A program made the position numbers and the translations under genes. 64,000 bases of DNA from Streptosporangium roseum DSM 43021. Its GTDB lineage: Bacteria > Actinomycetota > Actinomycetes > Streptosporangiales > Streptosporangiaceae. Numbering within the stretch: the first letter of the stretch is position 1; each line of letters opens with the position of its first letter. The notes beneath the pieces are model-generated. The model searched no databases. It was not told where the DNA came from and worked only from the letters and a program-made list of their open reading frames with translations. This document shows, one piece after another, positions 45,368 through 53,198 of the stretch. The stretch is from NCBI RefSeq assembly GCF_000024865.1, contig NC_013595.1, positions 1,240,001-1,304,000 of the forward strand, given 5' to 3'.

Positions 45368-45646
45368 GTGGGAACGGTGAGCACAACTGAAGACCGATGG
45401 GGACCGTATCCGCTGGTGCTGGTGGGTGCGGTTCTCGGCGTGACCTTCGCGGTCCTGTTCGATGTCGAGTGGGGAGGCTTCTCCCTCGGCGTGGTCATGA
45501 CGCTGGGGGCCATGTTCCGGTTGACCGGCGGCGGACTGCTCGCCGTACGCACCAGGACGACCGACACCGTCACGCTCGCCGCCTTCGGCGTCGCGCTGAT
45601 GGCCGGCTCGCTGGTGCTCCAATATCCGTCGCTTATGCCGCTTTAA
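45368..45646 (+). CDS. DUF3017 membrane protein
   Basis: A 92-residue protein with three short hydrophobic helices (PLVLVGAVLGVTFAVLF, FSLGVVMTLGAMFRLT, TLAAFGVALMAGSLVLQYP). The central RLTGGGLLAVRTR is typical of DUF3017, a family usually lying between folD and mdh in actinomycetes, as here in a wider sense. Two GTG codons, at 45368 and 45377, are possible starts. The function is unknown. Confidence 0.82.
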   Translation: MGTVSTTEDRWGPYPLVLVGAVLGVTFAVLFDVEWGGFSLGVVMTLGAMFRLTGGGLLAVRTRTTDTVTLAAFGVALMAGSLVLQYPSLMPL

Positions 45647-45759
45647 GCCGGATGCACGGGTGGATCGCGAAGCGCTCATACCCGTCCGATAGCCTCAACG
45701 GCCAGTGAGCCTCAAAAGGACTGTCTGGCCAGTGTTAGTTCAGAAGGGGAACCACACGC

Positions 45760-46974
45760 ATGCCCAAGATCAAGGTAGAGGGCCCCGTCGTCGAGCTTGA
45801 CGGCGACGAGATGACCCGGATCATCTGGCAGTTCATCAAGGACCAGCTGATCCTTCCCTACCTCGACGTCGACCTGAAGTACTACGACCTCGGGATCGAA
45901 CACCGCGACGCCACCGACGACCAGGTGACGATCGACGCGGCCAATGCCATCAAGCAGTACGGCGTCGGCGTCAAGTGCGCCACGATCACCCCGGACGAGG
46001 CGCGGGTCGAGGAGTTCGGCCTGAAGAAGATGTGGAAGTCCCCGAACGGGACCATCCGTAACATCCTCGGCGGCGTCATCTTCCGCGAGCCGATCATCAT
46101 GTCCAACGTGCCGAGGCTCGTCCCCGGCTGGACGAAGCCGATCATCATCGGCCGTCACGCGTTCGGCGACCAGTACCGCGCCACCGACCTGAAGATCCCC
46201 GGCGAGGGCACCCTGACCCTCACCTACACGCCGAAGGACGGCTCGGAGCCGATCGAGCTCGACGTCTACGACTTCCCCGGGTCCGGCATCGCGATGGCGA
46301 TGTACAACCTGGACGACTCGATCCGTGACTTCGCCCGCGCCTCCATGCGCTACGGCCTGTCCCGCGGCTACCCGGTCTACCTCTCCACGAAGAACACGAT
46401 CCTGAAGGCCTACGACGGCCGCTTCAAGGACATCTTCGCCGAGGTCTTCGAGACCGAGTTCAAGGCCGAGTTCGAGGCCGCCGGGATCACCTACGAGCAC
46501 CGCCTGATCGACGACATGGTCGCCGCGGCGCTCAAGTGGGAGGGCGGCTACGTCTGGGCGGCCAAGAACTACGACGGCGACGTCCAGTCCGACACGGTCG
46601 CGCAGGGCTTCGGCTCGCTCGGCCTGATGACCTCGGTCCTGCTGACCCCCGACGGCCGGACCGTCGAGGCCGAGGCCGCCCACGGCACCGTGACCCGGCA
46701 CTACCGTGAGCACCAGAAGGGCAACCCCACCTCCACCAACCCGATCGCCTCGATCTTCGCGTGGACCCGGGGCCTCGCCCACCGCGGCAAGCTCGACAAC
46801 ACCCCCGCGGTGATCGACTTCGCCGAGAAGCTGGAGCAGGTCTGCGTCGAGACCGTCGAAGGCGGCCAGATGACCAAGGACCTCGCCCTCCTCGTCGGCG
46901 GCGACGCCAAGTGGCTGACCACCCAGGACTTCCTGGCGGCGCTGGACGAGAACCTGAAGAAGAAGATGGCCTAG
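45760..46974 (+). CDS. icd: NADP-dependent isocitrate dehydrogenase (homodimeric type)
   Basis: A 404-residue enzyme decarboxylating isocitrate to 2-oxoglutarate. It begins KIKVEGPVVELDGDEMTRIIWQFIKD; SPNGTIRNILGGVIFREPI is the substrate site and LIDDMVAAALKWEGGYVWAAKNYDGDVQSD contains the metal-binding Asp residues. AAHGTVTRHYREHQKG follows. This matches the ~405-residue eukaryote-like dimeric form, not the 740-residue monomeric form common in many actinomycetes. It is followed seven bases later by a strong terminator. Confidence 0.97.
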   Translation: MPKIKVEGPVVELDGDEMTRIIWQFIKDQLILPYLDVDLKYYDLGIEHRDATDDQVTIDAANAIKQYGVGVKCATITPDEARVEEFGLKKMWKSPNGTIRNILGGVIFREPIIMSNVPRLVPGWTKPIIIGRHAFGDQYRATDLKIPGEGTLTLTYTPKDGSEPIELDVYDFPGSGIAMAMYNLDDSIRDFARASMRYGLSRGYPVYLSTKNTILKAYDGRFKDIFAEVFETEFKAEFEAAGITYEHRLIDDMVAAALKWEGGYVWAAKNYDGDVQSDTVAQGFGSLGLMTSVLLTPDGRTVEAEAAHGTVTRHYREHQKGNPTSTNPIASIFAWTRGLAHRGKLDNTPAVIDFAEKLEQVCVETVEGGQMTKDLALLVGGDAKWLTTQDFLAALDENLKKKMA

Positions 46975-46981
46975 CCATCAC

Positions 46982-47014
46982 CGGAAGGGGCCGCCCACCG
47001 GGCGGCCCCTTCCG
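46982..47014 (+). terminator. Terminator after icd
   Basis: CGGAAGGGGCCGCCC and its exact complement form a 15-base stem with a three-base loop, followed by CTTTT. It starts seven bases after the icd stop codon and faces the convergent gene ending at 47073. Confidence 0.9.
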
Positions 47015-47072
47015 CTTTTCCGGCCCGTTCCCGCCGGGGAGCCTTTTCCGGCTCGTTCCCGCCGGGGAGCCG

Positions 47073-48629
47073 TCAGGGGGTTGTCACGGCGCCGAGCACG
47101 ATCATGCTGTCGTCGGCGAGGCCGGTCACGCGGCGCGTTTTGCCGGTGACGGCGTCCATCCGGAAGAAACCGGCGGGACGGCCGGCGGCTGTCCCGGCCA
47201 TCTTGACGACCACCTCATGGCTGTTCAGCCAGCCGACGACCTCCGCCTTGGCGGGGCCGCCCGGGGAGGGGAGCCGGAGGCGCTTGAACACCTGCCGCGA
47301 CCGGGCGTCGACGATGTGGAGGCTGTCGGTCTCCGACGCCTCGGTCCCGATCGCGGCCGCGTGCCTGCCGCTGGGGGAGTCGCGCCAGACGCGGTAGCTC
47401 CGGCGGAGCCAGTCCGCGGCCTTCTCCGCGGCTGTCGCCTGCCCGGCGGGCAGCGGCGTCACGGTCCCGGTGGCGAAGTCGGTCCGCAGCCTGCGCGAGC
47501 CGAGTTCGACGGTGAAGTGGCGGCCGTTCGGCGAGACGCTCACCCGGGTGCCGGTCGCGGTGTCCGACGGGGTCAGGACGGGCGACAGATACCGCTTCAC
47601 GCCGCTGTGCAGGTCGTGGGCGACGTATCTTCCCTCCGCCGCACTCAGATAGCCGATGCGGTGCCCGTCGGGGCTGACGGCGGGACTCAGCCGCCAGGAG
47701 CCCCGTCCGTCGCCGTGCGCCAGCCGCTCCGCCGCGTCGGGGACGCTCACCGTGGACTCGCAGCGGTCCGGGGCCGCGCACTTCACCGAGCCGAGCGCCG
47801 AGCCGCCCGTGCCGCCGCCGGCCAGCTTCAGCGTCCAGCCCGCGCAGGTGACCTTCCCCGCCTGTGACGGTACGGCCTCGCCGCCCGCCGGGTCGCCGCC
47901 GGGACATTTCCCGGGGACCGCGTAGCGGATCGCGAAGGAGGTGCGGGGAGCCTGCCACGGCTGGAGACCGGGGCGCGGCGCCGGGCTGGAGATCACGCCC
48001 ACGGCCTCCGGGGCCTCTGTCGCAGGGGGCCGGCTCCGCTCGCCCAGAGCCGAGTTCCACACCTCTCCCTGCGGGAACAGGACGAAGGCGGTGACGAGGC
48101 AGACCGACAGGAACACCGTGGCCGCCGTCAGGAAGGCGCCGCGGTTGCGGCGGCGCCGTAGCGCGCGCATGGACTGCGCGGTGAGGTCGGGGACCGACGC
48201 CTCGCCCGCCGCCGTCGCCAGCCGTGTCTTCAGCCGGGCCACGTTGCCCTTGGTGAGCACGGCCACCGCCTCGGTGATCTCCGACTCCACGGTCTCGACC
48301 GGGATGCCGAGGACGGTGGCCATCTCGGCATGGGTTCTGCCGTCGTGGAGGCAGGCCACGACGAGGAGGCGCTGCCGGGGAGGGAGCCGTACCAGGGCGG
48401 TGGCGCCCGCGGCGGTCGGCTTGTGGAGGAAGCGGCGGTACAGGGTGATGTGGGCGTGCGTGGTGGAGTTCTCCCAGAGGGTCGGGGGCCAGCTGAGACC
48501 GACCGCGCGCAAGGACCACAGGGTCAGGCGGATGGCCTGCTCGTGGCTGCCGGTGAGGAGGAGGGCCGTGCCGACGAGGGAACGCTGATCGCGCTGAACG
48601 AACTCGCGATAACCGATATATCGGCGCAT
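47073..48629 (-). CDS. Sigma-factor-like protein fused to a membrane segment and an outer sensor-like domain
   Basis: A 518-residue protein. Residues 1-~60 resemble sigma region 2 of SigE-type factors (YREFVQRDQRSLVGTALLLTG) but lack the usual acidic LVQE-type core. Residues ~92-135 are region-4-like (LPPRQRLLVVACLHDGRTHAEMATVLGIPVETVESEI). A transmembrane helix is at ~168-187 (AFLTAATVFLSVCLVTAFVLF). The outer ~330 residues have six Cys and repeated short motifs (SPDGHRIGYLS, SPNGRHFTVEL, SPSGRHAAAIG) that look like a beta-propeller. The ATG at 48629 begins MRRYIGYREF; an in-frame start at 48740 is less likely. It is divergent from the receptor kinase, with 245 bp between. Whether it acts as a sigma factor or as a membrane-tethered regulator is unknown. 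Confidence 0.75.
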   Translation of the reverse strand: MRRYIGYREFVQRDQRSLVGTALLLTGSHEQAIRLTLWSLRAVGLSWPPTLWENSTTHAHITLYRRFLHKPTAAGATALVRLPPRQRLLVVACLHDGRTHAEMATVLGIPVETVESEITEAVAVLTKGNVARLKTRLATAAGEASVPDLTAQSMRALRRRRNRGAFLTAATVFLSVCLVTAFVLFPQGEVWNSALGERSRPPATEAPEAVGVISSPAPRPGLQPWQAPRTSFAIRYAVPGKCPGGDPAGGEAVPSQAGKVTCAGWTLKLAGGGTGGSALGSVKCAAPDRCESTVSVPDAAERLAHGDGRGSWRLSPAVSPDGHRIGYLSAAEGRYVAHDLHSGVKRYLSPVLTPSDTATGTRVSVSPNGRHFTVELGSRRLRTDFATGTVTPLPAGQATAAEKAADWLRRSYRVWRDSPSGRHAAAIGTEASETDSLHIVDARSRQVFKRLRLPSPGGPAKAEVVGWLNSHEVVVKMAGTAAGRPAGFFRMDAVTGKTRRVTGLADDSMIVLGAVTTP

Positions 48630-48874
48630 GAGGGATTTGCTCCGGCTTGCGTGAGGGACGGTCAACGGTAGTGATCTAAGCGGTTGGAGCGCCAGATTGG
48701 GCTGATTGTCGGTAATTGAGTGGGTCGGTGTGTCCGCCACATCCCCCGGTGGGCCGGCGGGCGCCGGGGCGCCCGCCGGAGGAAATGTGCGGCCACTTGG
48801 GGTGAGGCGGCGGGTGGAAGAGCTGCGGCATCGTAAAGTTTTGCTGGTCGGAGATTTACTACACCGTAGGGAAG

Positions 48875-51133
48875 ATGATGCCGGAGATCGCGCCGCTGGA
48901 AGCGGGGGAGCCGCGCCGGCTCGGGCCGTTCCGCATCGTCGGCCGGATCGGTGAGGGCGGGCAGGGGGTCGTCTACCTGGGGGTGAAGGAGTCGGGGGAG
49001 CGGGCGGCGATCAAGTTGCTGCACGTGAAATTCTCCGGCGACGCGATCGCCCGGTCCCGGTTCGCCCGGGAGGCGCGGGCCGCGCAGCGGGTCGCCTCGT
49101 TCTGCACGGCGGGCGTGGTGGACGCCGACCTCGAAGGCGACACCCCCTACATCGCGAGCGAATACATCGAGGGCAGATCGCTGCGGGAGGTCGTGGAGGC
49201 CGACGGCCCGTTCCGGGGCGTGGCGCTGCAGCGGCTGGCGATCGGCACGGCCACCGCGCTCACCGCGATCCACCACGCCGCGATCGTGCACCGCGATTTC
49301 AAACCGGACAACGTGCTCATCGCCGCCGACGGGCCCCGCGTGGTGGACTTCGGCATCGCCCGCATCATCGACTCCACCGGCACGATCACCAGCCGGGCCA
49401 TCGGCACTCCCGCCTACATGGCGCCCGAGCAGATCTCCGGCGCCGACGTCGGCCCGTACACCGACGTGTTCGCCTGGGGGGCGACGATCGCGTTCGCCGC
49501 GACCGGGGAGACGGTCTTCGCCGGCGACTCGATCGCGGTGGTGCTGAACCGCATCCTCAACCACGAGGTGGACGTCGGCGTCATGCCGGAGCCGCTGCGC
49601 GGCGCGGTCCGCTCGGCTCTGACCAAGTCGCCCGCCGCCCGGCCCTCGGCCGACCAGATCCTGCTGCGGATGCTCGGCCACCCCGAGAGCGTGGACGCGA
49701 CGCCGGCCGTCCTCAACGAAGGTGCGCAGATCGCGGGTCCGGACCCGGGAGAGCCCACCACCCCCATCCGGATGCGGGCCCCGTCCACGACCGCCCCGGA
49801 CGGTCCGCCCGTGCCGTCCACGGGCTTCCGCGCCCGGCCCCCCGGCCCCTCCCCGGCCCGGCACGAGCACCCGCCGTCACCGGGCCCCGGCGACCGCGCA
49901 TCCTCCCCCGGGTACGGCGAGCACCCGTCGTCTCCCGGCTATGGCGGGCAGGTGTCGTCTCCTGGGTACGGTGACCGCGCATCCTCCCCCGGCTATGGCG
50001 GGCAGGTGTCGTCTCCTGGCTATGGCGAGCGTCCTTCGTCTCCCGGGTACGGTGACCGCGCATCCTCCCCCGGGTACGGCGAGCACCCGTCGTCTCCCGG
50101 CTATGGCGGGCAGATGTCGTCTCCCGGCTATGGCGAGCACCCTTCGTCCCCCGGGTACGGCGGGCAGGTGTCCTCCCCCGGCAGTGGTGAGCCTTCGGCG
50201 ACCGTCCCGCCGCCGAGCTGGCAGGCCACCATCCCGGACCCGGCGCCGCCCAGGCGCTCGCACAGGGGGCGCTGGATCGCGGCCGCCGCCGCGCTGCTGG
50301 TCGCCGGGGCGGCGGCCGTCGCCGCCACCGGCTGGCCGCCGAGTTTCGGCACCGAGTCCAGGCCCACCGGATCCGCTCCGGCGACGTTCGCCTCCGTGGC
50401 GGACAAGGCGGCGAAGACGGGCAGGCTCACCGTCGGCATGCGTGACTTCCTGCCGGGCGTCGCGCTGAACAGCGGCGGCAGGTGGAGCGGGTTCGAGGTG
50501 GACCTCGCCACCGAGATCGCCAAGGCGCTGGGGGTGCCCGCGAGCGGCGTCACCTTCCGGGCGACCAGCCGGGAGGAGCGGCCGGGACTCCTGGCCTCCG
50601 GCGACCTTGACCTGGTCGTCTCGACCTACTCGATCAACGACAAGGACGACGTCACCTTCGCCGGGCCGTACTATCTCGCCCACGTCGACGTGCTCGTCAA
50701 GGACGGCTCCCCGATCGTCTCCGCGGCCGGTCTGGAGGGCAAGCGGGTCTGCCAGCCCGCGGGCAGCGGCTCGGTCCGCGCGCTGCAGGGCGAGGTGGAC
50801 CGGCTCGTCCTGGTCCCCGCCGACACCTACACCGGCTGCATGAACAAGCTGCTGGCCGGCGAGGTCGACGCCGTCCCCGGTGACGACCTGGTGCTGGCCG
50901 GCTTCGGCAACCGGGAGAGCATCGGCTACAAGGTGGTCGGCCTGAAGCTGACCGACGAGCGTTACGCGGTGGCCATGAAGAAGGGCGACAGGCGCACGTG
51001 CAAGGCCGTGCAGGGTGTGATCGCCGACCTCTACGAGAGCGGCACGATGGCGAAACTGCTCGACCGGCACTTCTCCAGGGTCGACTTCGCCACCCGCGAG
51101 GACGGTGTCCCGGCCATGGCTAGCTGCGGGTAG
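48875..51133 (+). CDS. Receptor Ser/Thr protein kinase with extracellular family-3 solute-binding domain
   Basis: A 752-residue membrane kinase. The PknB-type kinase domain is ~15-280 with Lys47 (AAIKLLH), HRDFKPDN (139-146), DFG (158-160) and APE, all intact. An ~85-residue Pro/Gly/Ser linker of 9-residue repeats (SPGYGxxxS) comes next; a membrane helix is at ~465-487; and residues ~510-740 are a SBP_bac_3 domain (GRLTVGMRDFLPG, WSGFEVDLATEIAKALG, LDLVVSTYSIND, TFAGPYYLAHVDVLVKDG), the fold of GlnH-type amino-acid receptors. The fusion suggests direct sensing of an amino acid outside the cell. Two ATG codons, 48875 and 48878, follow GTAGGGAAG. The 3' end overlaps the convergent PadR gene by 14 bases. 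Confidence 0.92.
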   Translation: MMPEIAPLEAGEPRRLGPFRIVGRIGEGGQGVVYLGVKESGERAAIKLLHVKFSGDAIARSRFAREARAAQRVASFCTAGVVDADLEGDTPYIASEYIEGRSLREVVEADGPFRGVALQRLAIGTATALTAIHHAAIVHRDFKPDNVLIAADGPRVVDFGIARIIDSTGTITSRAIGTPAYMAPEQISGADVGPYTDVFAWGATIAFAATGETVFAGDSIAVVLNRILNHEVDVGVMPEPLRGAVRSALTKSPAARPSADQILLRMLGHPESVDATPAVLNEGAQIAGPDPGEPTTPIRMRAPSTTAPDGPPVPSTGFRARPPGPSPARHEHPPSPGPGDRASSPGYGEHPSSPGYGGQVSSPGYGDRASSPGYGGQVSSPGYGERPSSPGYGDRASSPGYGEHPSSPGYGGQMSSPGYGEHPSSPGYGGQVSSPGSGEPSATVPPPSWQATIPDPAPPRRSHRGRWIAAAAALLVAGAAAVAATGWPPSFGTESRPTGSAPATFASVADKAAKTGRLTVGMRDFLPGVALNSGGRWSGFEVDLATEIAKALGVPASGVTFRATSREERPGLLASGDLDLVVSTYSINDKDDVTFAGPYYLAHVDVLVKDGSPIVSAAGLEGKRVCQPAGSGSVRALQGEVDRLVLVPADTYTGCMNKLLAGEVDAVPGDDLVLAGFGNRESIGYKVVGLKLTDERYAVAMKKGDRRTCKAVQGVIADLYESGTMAKLLDRHFSRVDFATREDGVPAMASCG
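49877..50173 (+). repeat. 27-bp in-frame minisatellite in the kinase linker
   Basis: Eleven full 27-base units, then a partial twelfth, encode SPGYG plus four variable residues (EHPS, GQVS, DRAS, ERPS). Copies of the same subtype are nearly identical in DNA, for example the GGQVS and DRAS units, pointing to recent expansion and likely length variation between strains. Confidence 0.85.
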
Positions 51134-51644
51134 ATCCCTCGATCTCGGCCGCGGTCTCCTCGGCCCACTCGCACATCAGCCGCGTCTGGCGGATGCCCAG
51201 GTCCAGGGCGTAGTGACCGAAGCCGGGCTCCTTCCACGAGGACTTGGCCGCGCGGATCGCCTCCAGTTCGGCCAGCCTGACGCCGTAGGACTCGGCCTCC
51301 GCGCGCAGCAGCGCCGCGGCCTCGTGCGGCTCCAGCGTGGGCAGCAGGAAGGCGCGCAGCGCCCCCTCGCTGCGGTGCGACCGTGACGGCTCCTTCTCGA
51401 TCAGCCACGTGCGCAGCTCCCGCGCGCCGTCTTCGGTGATCGTGTAGGTCTTCCGGCCGCGCGGTCCCTCCTCCTCGACCGTCACCAGGCCCTCGGCGGC
51501 CATCTTGTTCAGCTCCGGGTAGATCTGGCTGTGCCGGGCCTGCCAGGCGTTGTTGATCGAGCTCTCGAACAGTTTCGTCAGGTCGTAGCCGCTGGCGGGG
51601 CCGGAGACGGTCAACAGGCCGAGGAGTGCGATCCGAAGGGACAT
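51120..51644 (-). CDS. PadR-family transcriptional regulator
   Basis: A 174-residue regulator. The winged helix (1-~80) begins SLRIALLGLLTVSGPASGYDLTKLFESSINNAW, has IYPELNKMAAEGLVTVEEE and a basic wing GRKTYTITEDG; the C-terminal part (~90-174) is the Vir_act_alpha_C dimerisation helix. PadR proteins repress divergent efflux genes and bind small phenolics or drugs. It is divergent from the MFS exporter with only 55 bp between the starts, so it very likely controls both. The ATG at 51644 is preferred to one at 51671. Confidence 0.92.
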   Translation of the reverse strand: MSLRIALLGLLTVSGPASGYDLTKLFESSINNAWQARHSQIYPELNKMAAEGLVTVEEEGPRGRKTYTITEDGARELRTWLIEKEPSRSHRSEGALRAFLLPTLEPHEAAALLRAEAESYGVRLAELEAIRAAKSSWKEPGFGHYALDLGIRQTRLMCEWAEETAAEIEGSTRS

Positions 51645-51663
51645 GCTCTCATCATATATATGG

Positions 51664-51699
51664 ATTGACATGTAAAAATTGACACGTAACTATCAACAT
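51664..51699 (+). promoter_or_regulatory. Overlapping promoter and direct-repeat operator of the MFS/padR pair
   Basis: TTGACA (51665-51670) and AACTAT (51688-51693) are 17 bases apart, a good sigma-70 promoter. ATTGACATGTAA (51664-51675) and ATTGACACGTAA (51678-51689) are 12-base direct repeats with one difference, 14 bases apart, and a CATGTGTC follows in inverse sense. The ATGT/ACAT half-sites are of the kind PadR proteins bind. Transcription would start at about 51700. Confidence 0.6.
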
Positions 51700-53157
51700 G
51701 TGTCTAATGACCTATCGACCTCCCCGACGGAGACCCGCCCCGGGAACGGGCTGCTCCTCCTCGCCGTCCTCGGCGGGATGTTCCTGGCCATGCTCGACCA
51801 GACGATCGTCGGCACCGCGCTGCCCCGGATCACCCAGGAGCTCGGCGGCACGGGCCTCTACACCTGGGTCGTGACGGCCTACCTGCTGACCTCCACGATC
51901 ACCGTCCCGCTGTACGGCAGGCTGTCGGACACCTACGGACGCAAGCCGCTGCTGCTCACCGGCGTCGTGCTGTTCCTGATCGGCTCGCTCCTGTGCGGTC
52001 TCGCCCAGGACATGAGCCAGCTCATCGGCTTCCGCGCGCTGCAGGGTCTGGGCGCGGGAGCGTTGCTGCCGCTCTCCCTGGCACTGGTGGCCGACCTGTT
52101 CCCGCCGGACAAGAGCGGCCGGGTCCAGGGCGCGCTGGGCGGGGTGATGGCGCTGAGCTACATCGCCGGCCCGTTCCTCGGCGGCGTCTTCACCGACCAG
52201 GCCAGCTGGCGCTGGGCCTTCCTGGTCAACCTCCCCATCGGCCTGGTCCTCATCGCGATCATCGTGGTACGGCTGCCGCACGTGGCCGGTCAGGGGCGCG
52301 GCGTCCGCCCCGACTATCTCGGCATCGCGGTCTTCAGCGGGGCGATCGGCGCGCTGCTCCTCGGCCTGACCGAAAAGGGCCTGGACGACCATGCCTGGAC
52401 CAGCGGACCCGTGCTGTGGCCCGTTGTGACGTCGGTCCTGCTCCTGACGCTGTTCGTGCTCGTCGAGCGCAGGGCGGCGCAGCCGATCATCCCCCTGGAG
52501 CTGTTCCGCAACCGGACCTACACGCTGGCCAACGCGACCTCGTTCCTCACCGCGTTCTGCCTCTACGCCGGGGTGGTGTTCCTGCCGCGCTACTTCCAGG
52601 AGTCCCTGGGGCTGAGCGCCACCGAGTCGGGCCTGCGCATCTACCCGCTCATGCTCGGAATGGTGGCCGGCAGCGGGATCGCCGGCGTGCTCATGTCCAG
52701 GACCCAGCGTTACAAGCCGTGGCTGATCGCCGGGGTGGGCCTCATCGTGCTCGGGGCGCTGCTCTGCGCCGGGCTCACCGCCGAGACCTCGGGCCTGGCC
52801 CTCGCGGGGTGGATGGCGCTCCTCGGCCTGGGCATGGGGCCGATGCTGTCCGGGCTGACCGTGGCGGTCCAGTATTCGGTCCCGCCCCGGTTCATCGGCA
52901 CCGCCAGCGCGAACCTGACCTTCTTCCGGCAGATCGGCGGCTCGGTCGCGCTGGCCCTCGCCGGGACCCTCTACGCCTCGGTGGTCAGGGACGAGGCGCC
53001 CGTCCACGGACTGAGCGCCGCGCACGCCTCCGCCGCCGCGAGCGTCATCCCCTGGCTCGCCGTCGGCGGGGCGCTCGTCGCGCTCGTCGCGCTGGTCGCC
53101 CTGCCCGGAGGCCGGATCAAGGCACTCGCCGCAGGACCGGCGACGCTGGACGGGTAA
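51700..53157 (+). CDS. MFS multidrug exporter (DHA2, EmrB/QacA type, 14 helices)
   Basis: A 485-residue drug:proton antiporter. Motif C is in LDQTIVGTALPRI (helix 1), motif A is GRLSDTYGRKPLLL (~65), and FRALQGLGAGALLPL and GPFLGGVF (motif C region, helix 5) follow. Fourteen hydrophobic helices can be counted. The start is taken as GTG at 51700; a TTG at 51679 is in frame, but neither has a Shine-Dalgarno sequence and the promoter predicts transcription starting at this GTG, so the message is probably leaderless. It is divergent from and presumably repressed by the PadR gene. The exported compound is unknown. Confidence 0.9.
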   Translation: MSNDLSTSPTETRPGNGLLLLAVLGGMFLAMLDQTIVGTALPRITQELGGTGLYTWVVTAYLLTSTITVPLYGRLSDTYGRKPLLLTGVVLFLIGSLLCGLAQDMSQLIGFRALQGLGAGALLPLSLALVADLFPPDKSGRVQGALGGVMALSYIAGPFLGGVFTDQASWRWAFLVNLPIGLVLIAIIVVRLPHVAGQGRGVRPDYLGIAVFSGAIGALLLGLTEKGLDDHAWTSGPVLWPVVTSVLLLTLFVLVERRAAQPIIPLELFRNRTYTLANATSFLTAFCLYAGVVFLPRYFQESLGLSATESGLRIYPLMLGMVAGSGIAGVLMSRTQRYKPWLIAGVGLIVLGALLCAGLTAETSGLALAGWMALLGLGMGPMLSGLTVAVQYSVPPRFIGTASANLTFFRQIGGSVALALAGTLYASVVRDEAPVHGLSAAHASAAASVIPWLAVGGALVALVALVALPGGRIKALAAGPATLDG

Positions 53158-53198
53158 CATCCGAGCGTCACAATTCATCCTTCGAGTGGGGGAAGGTC

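Noticed and set aside
48630..48740. N-terminal extension of the sigma-like protein to 48740
   Set aside because: The extra 37 residues have no sigma likeness, and the ATG at 48629 begins at the expected family start.
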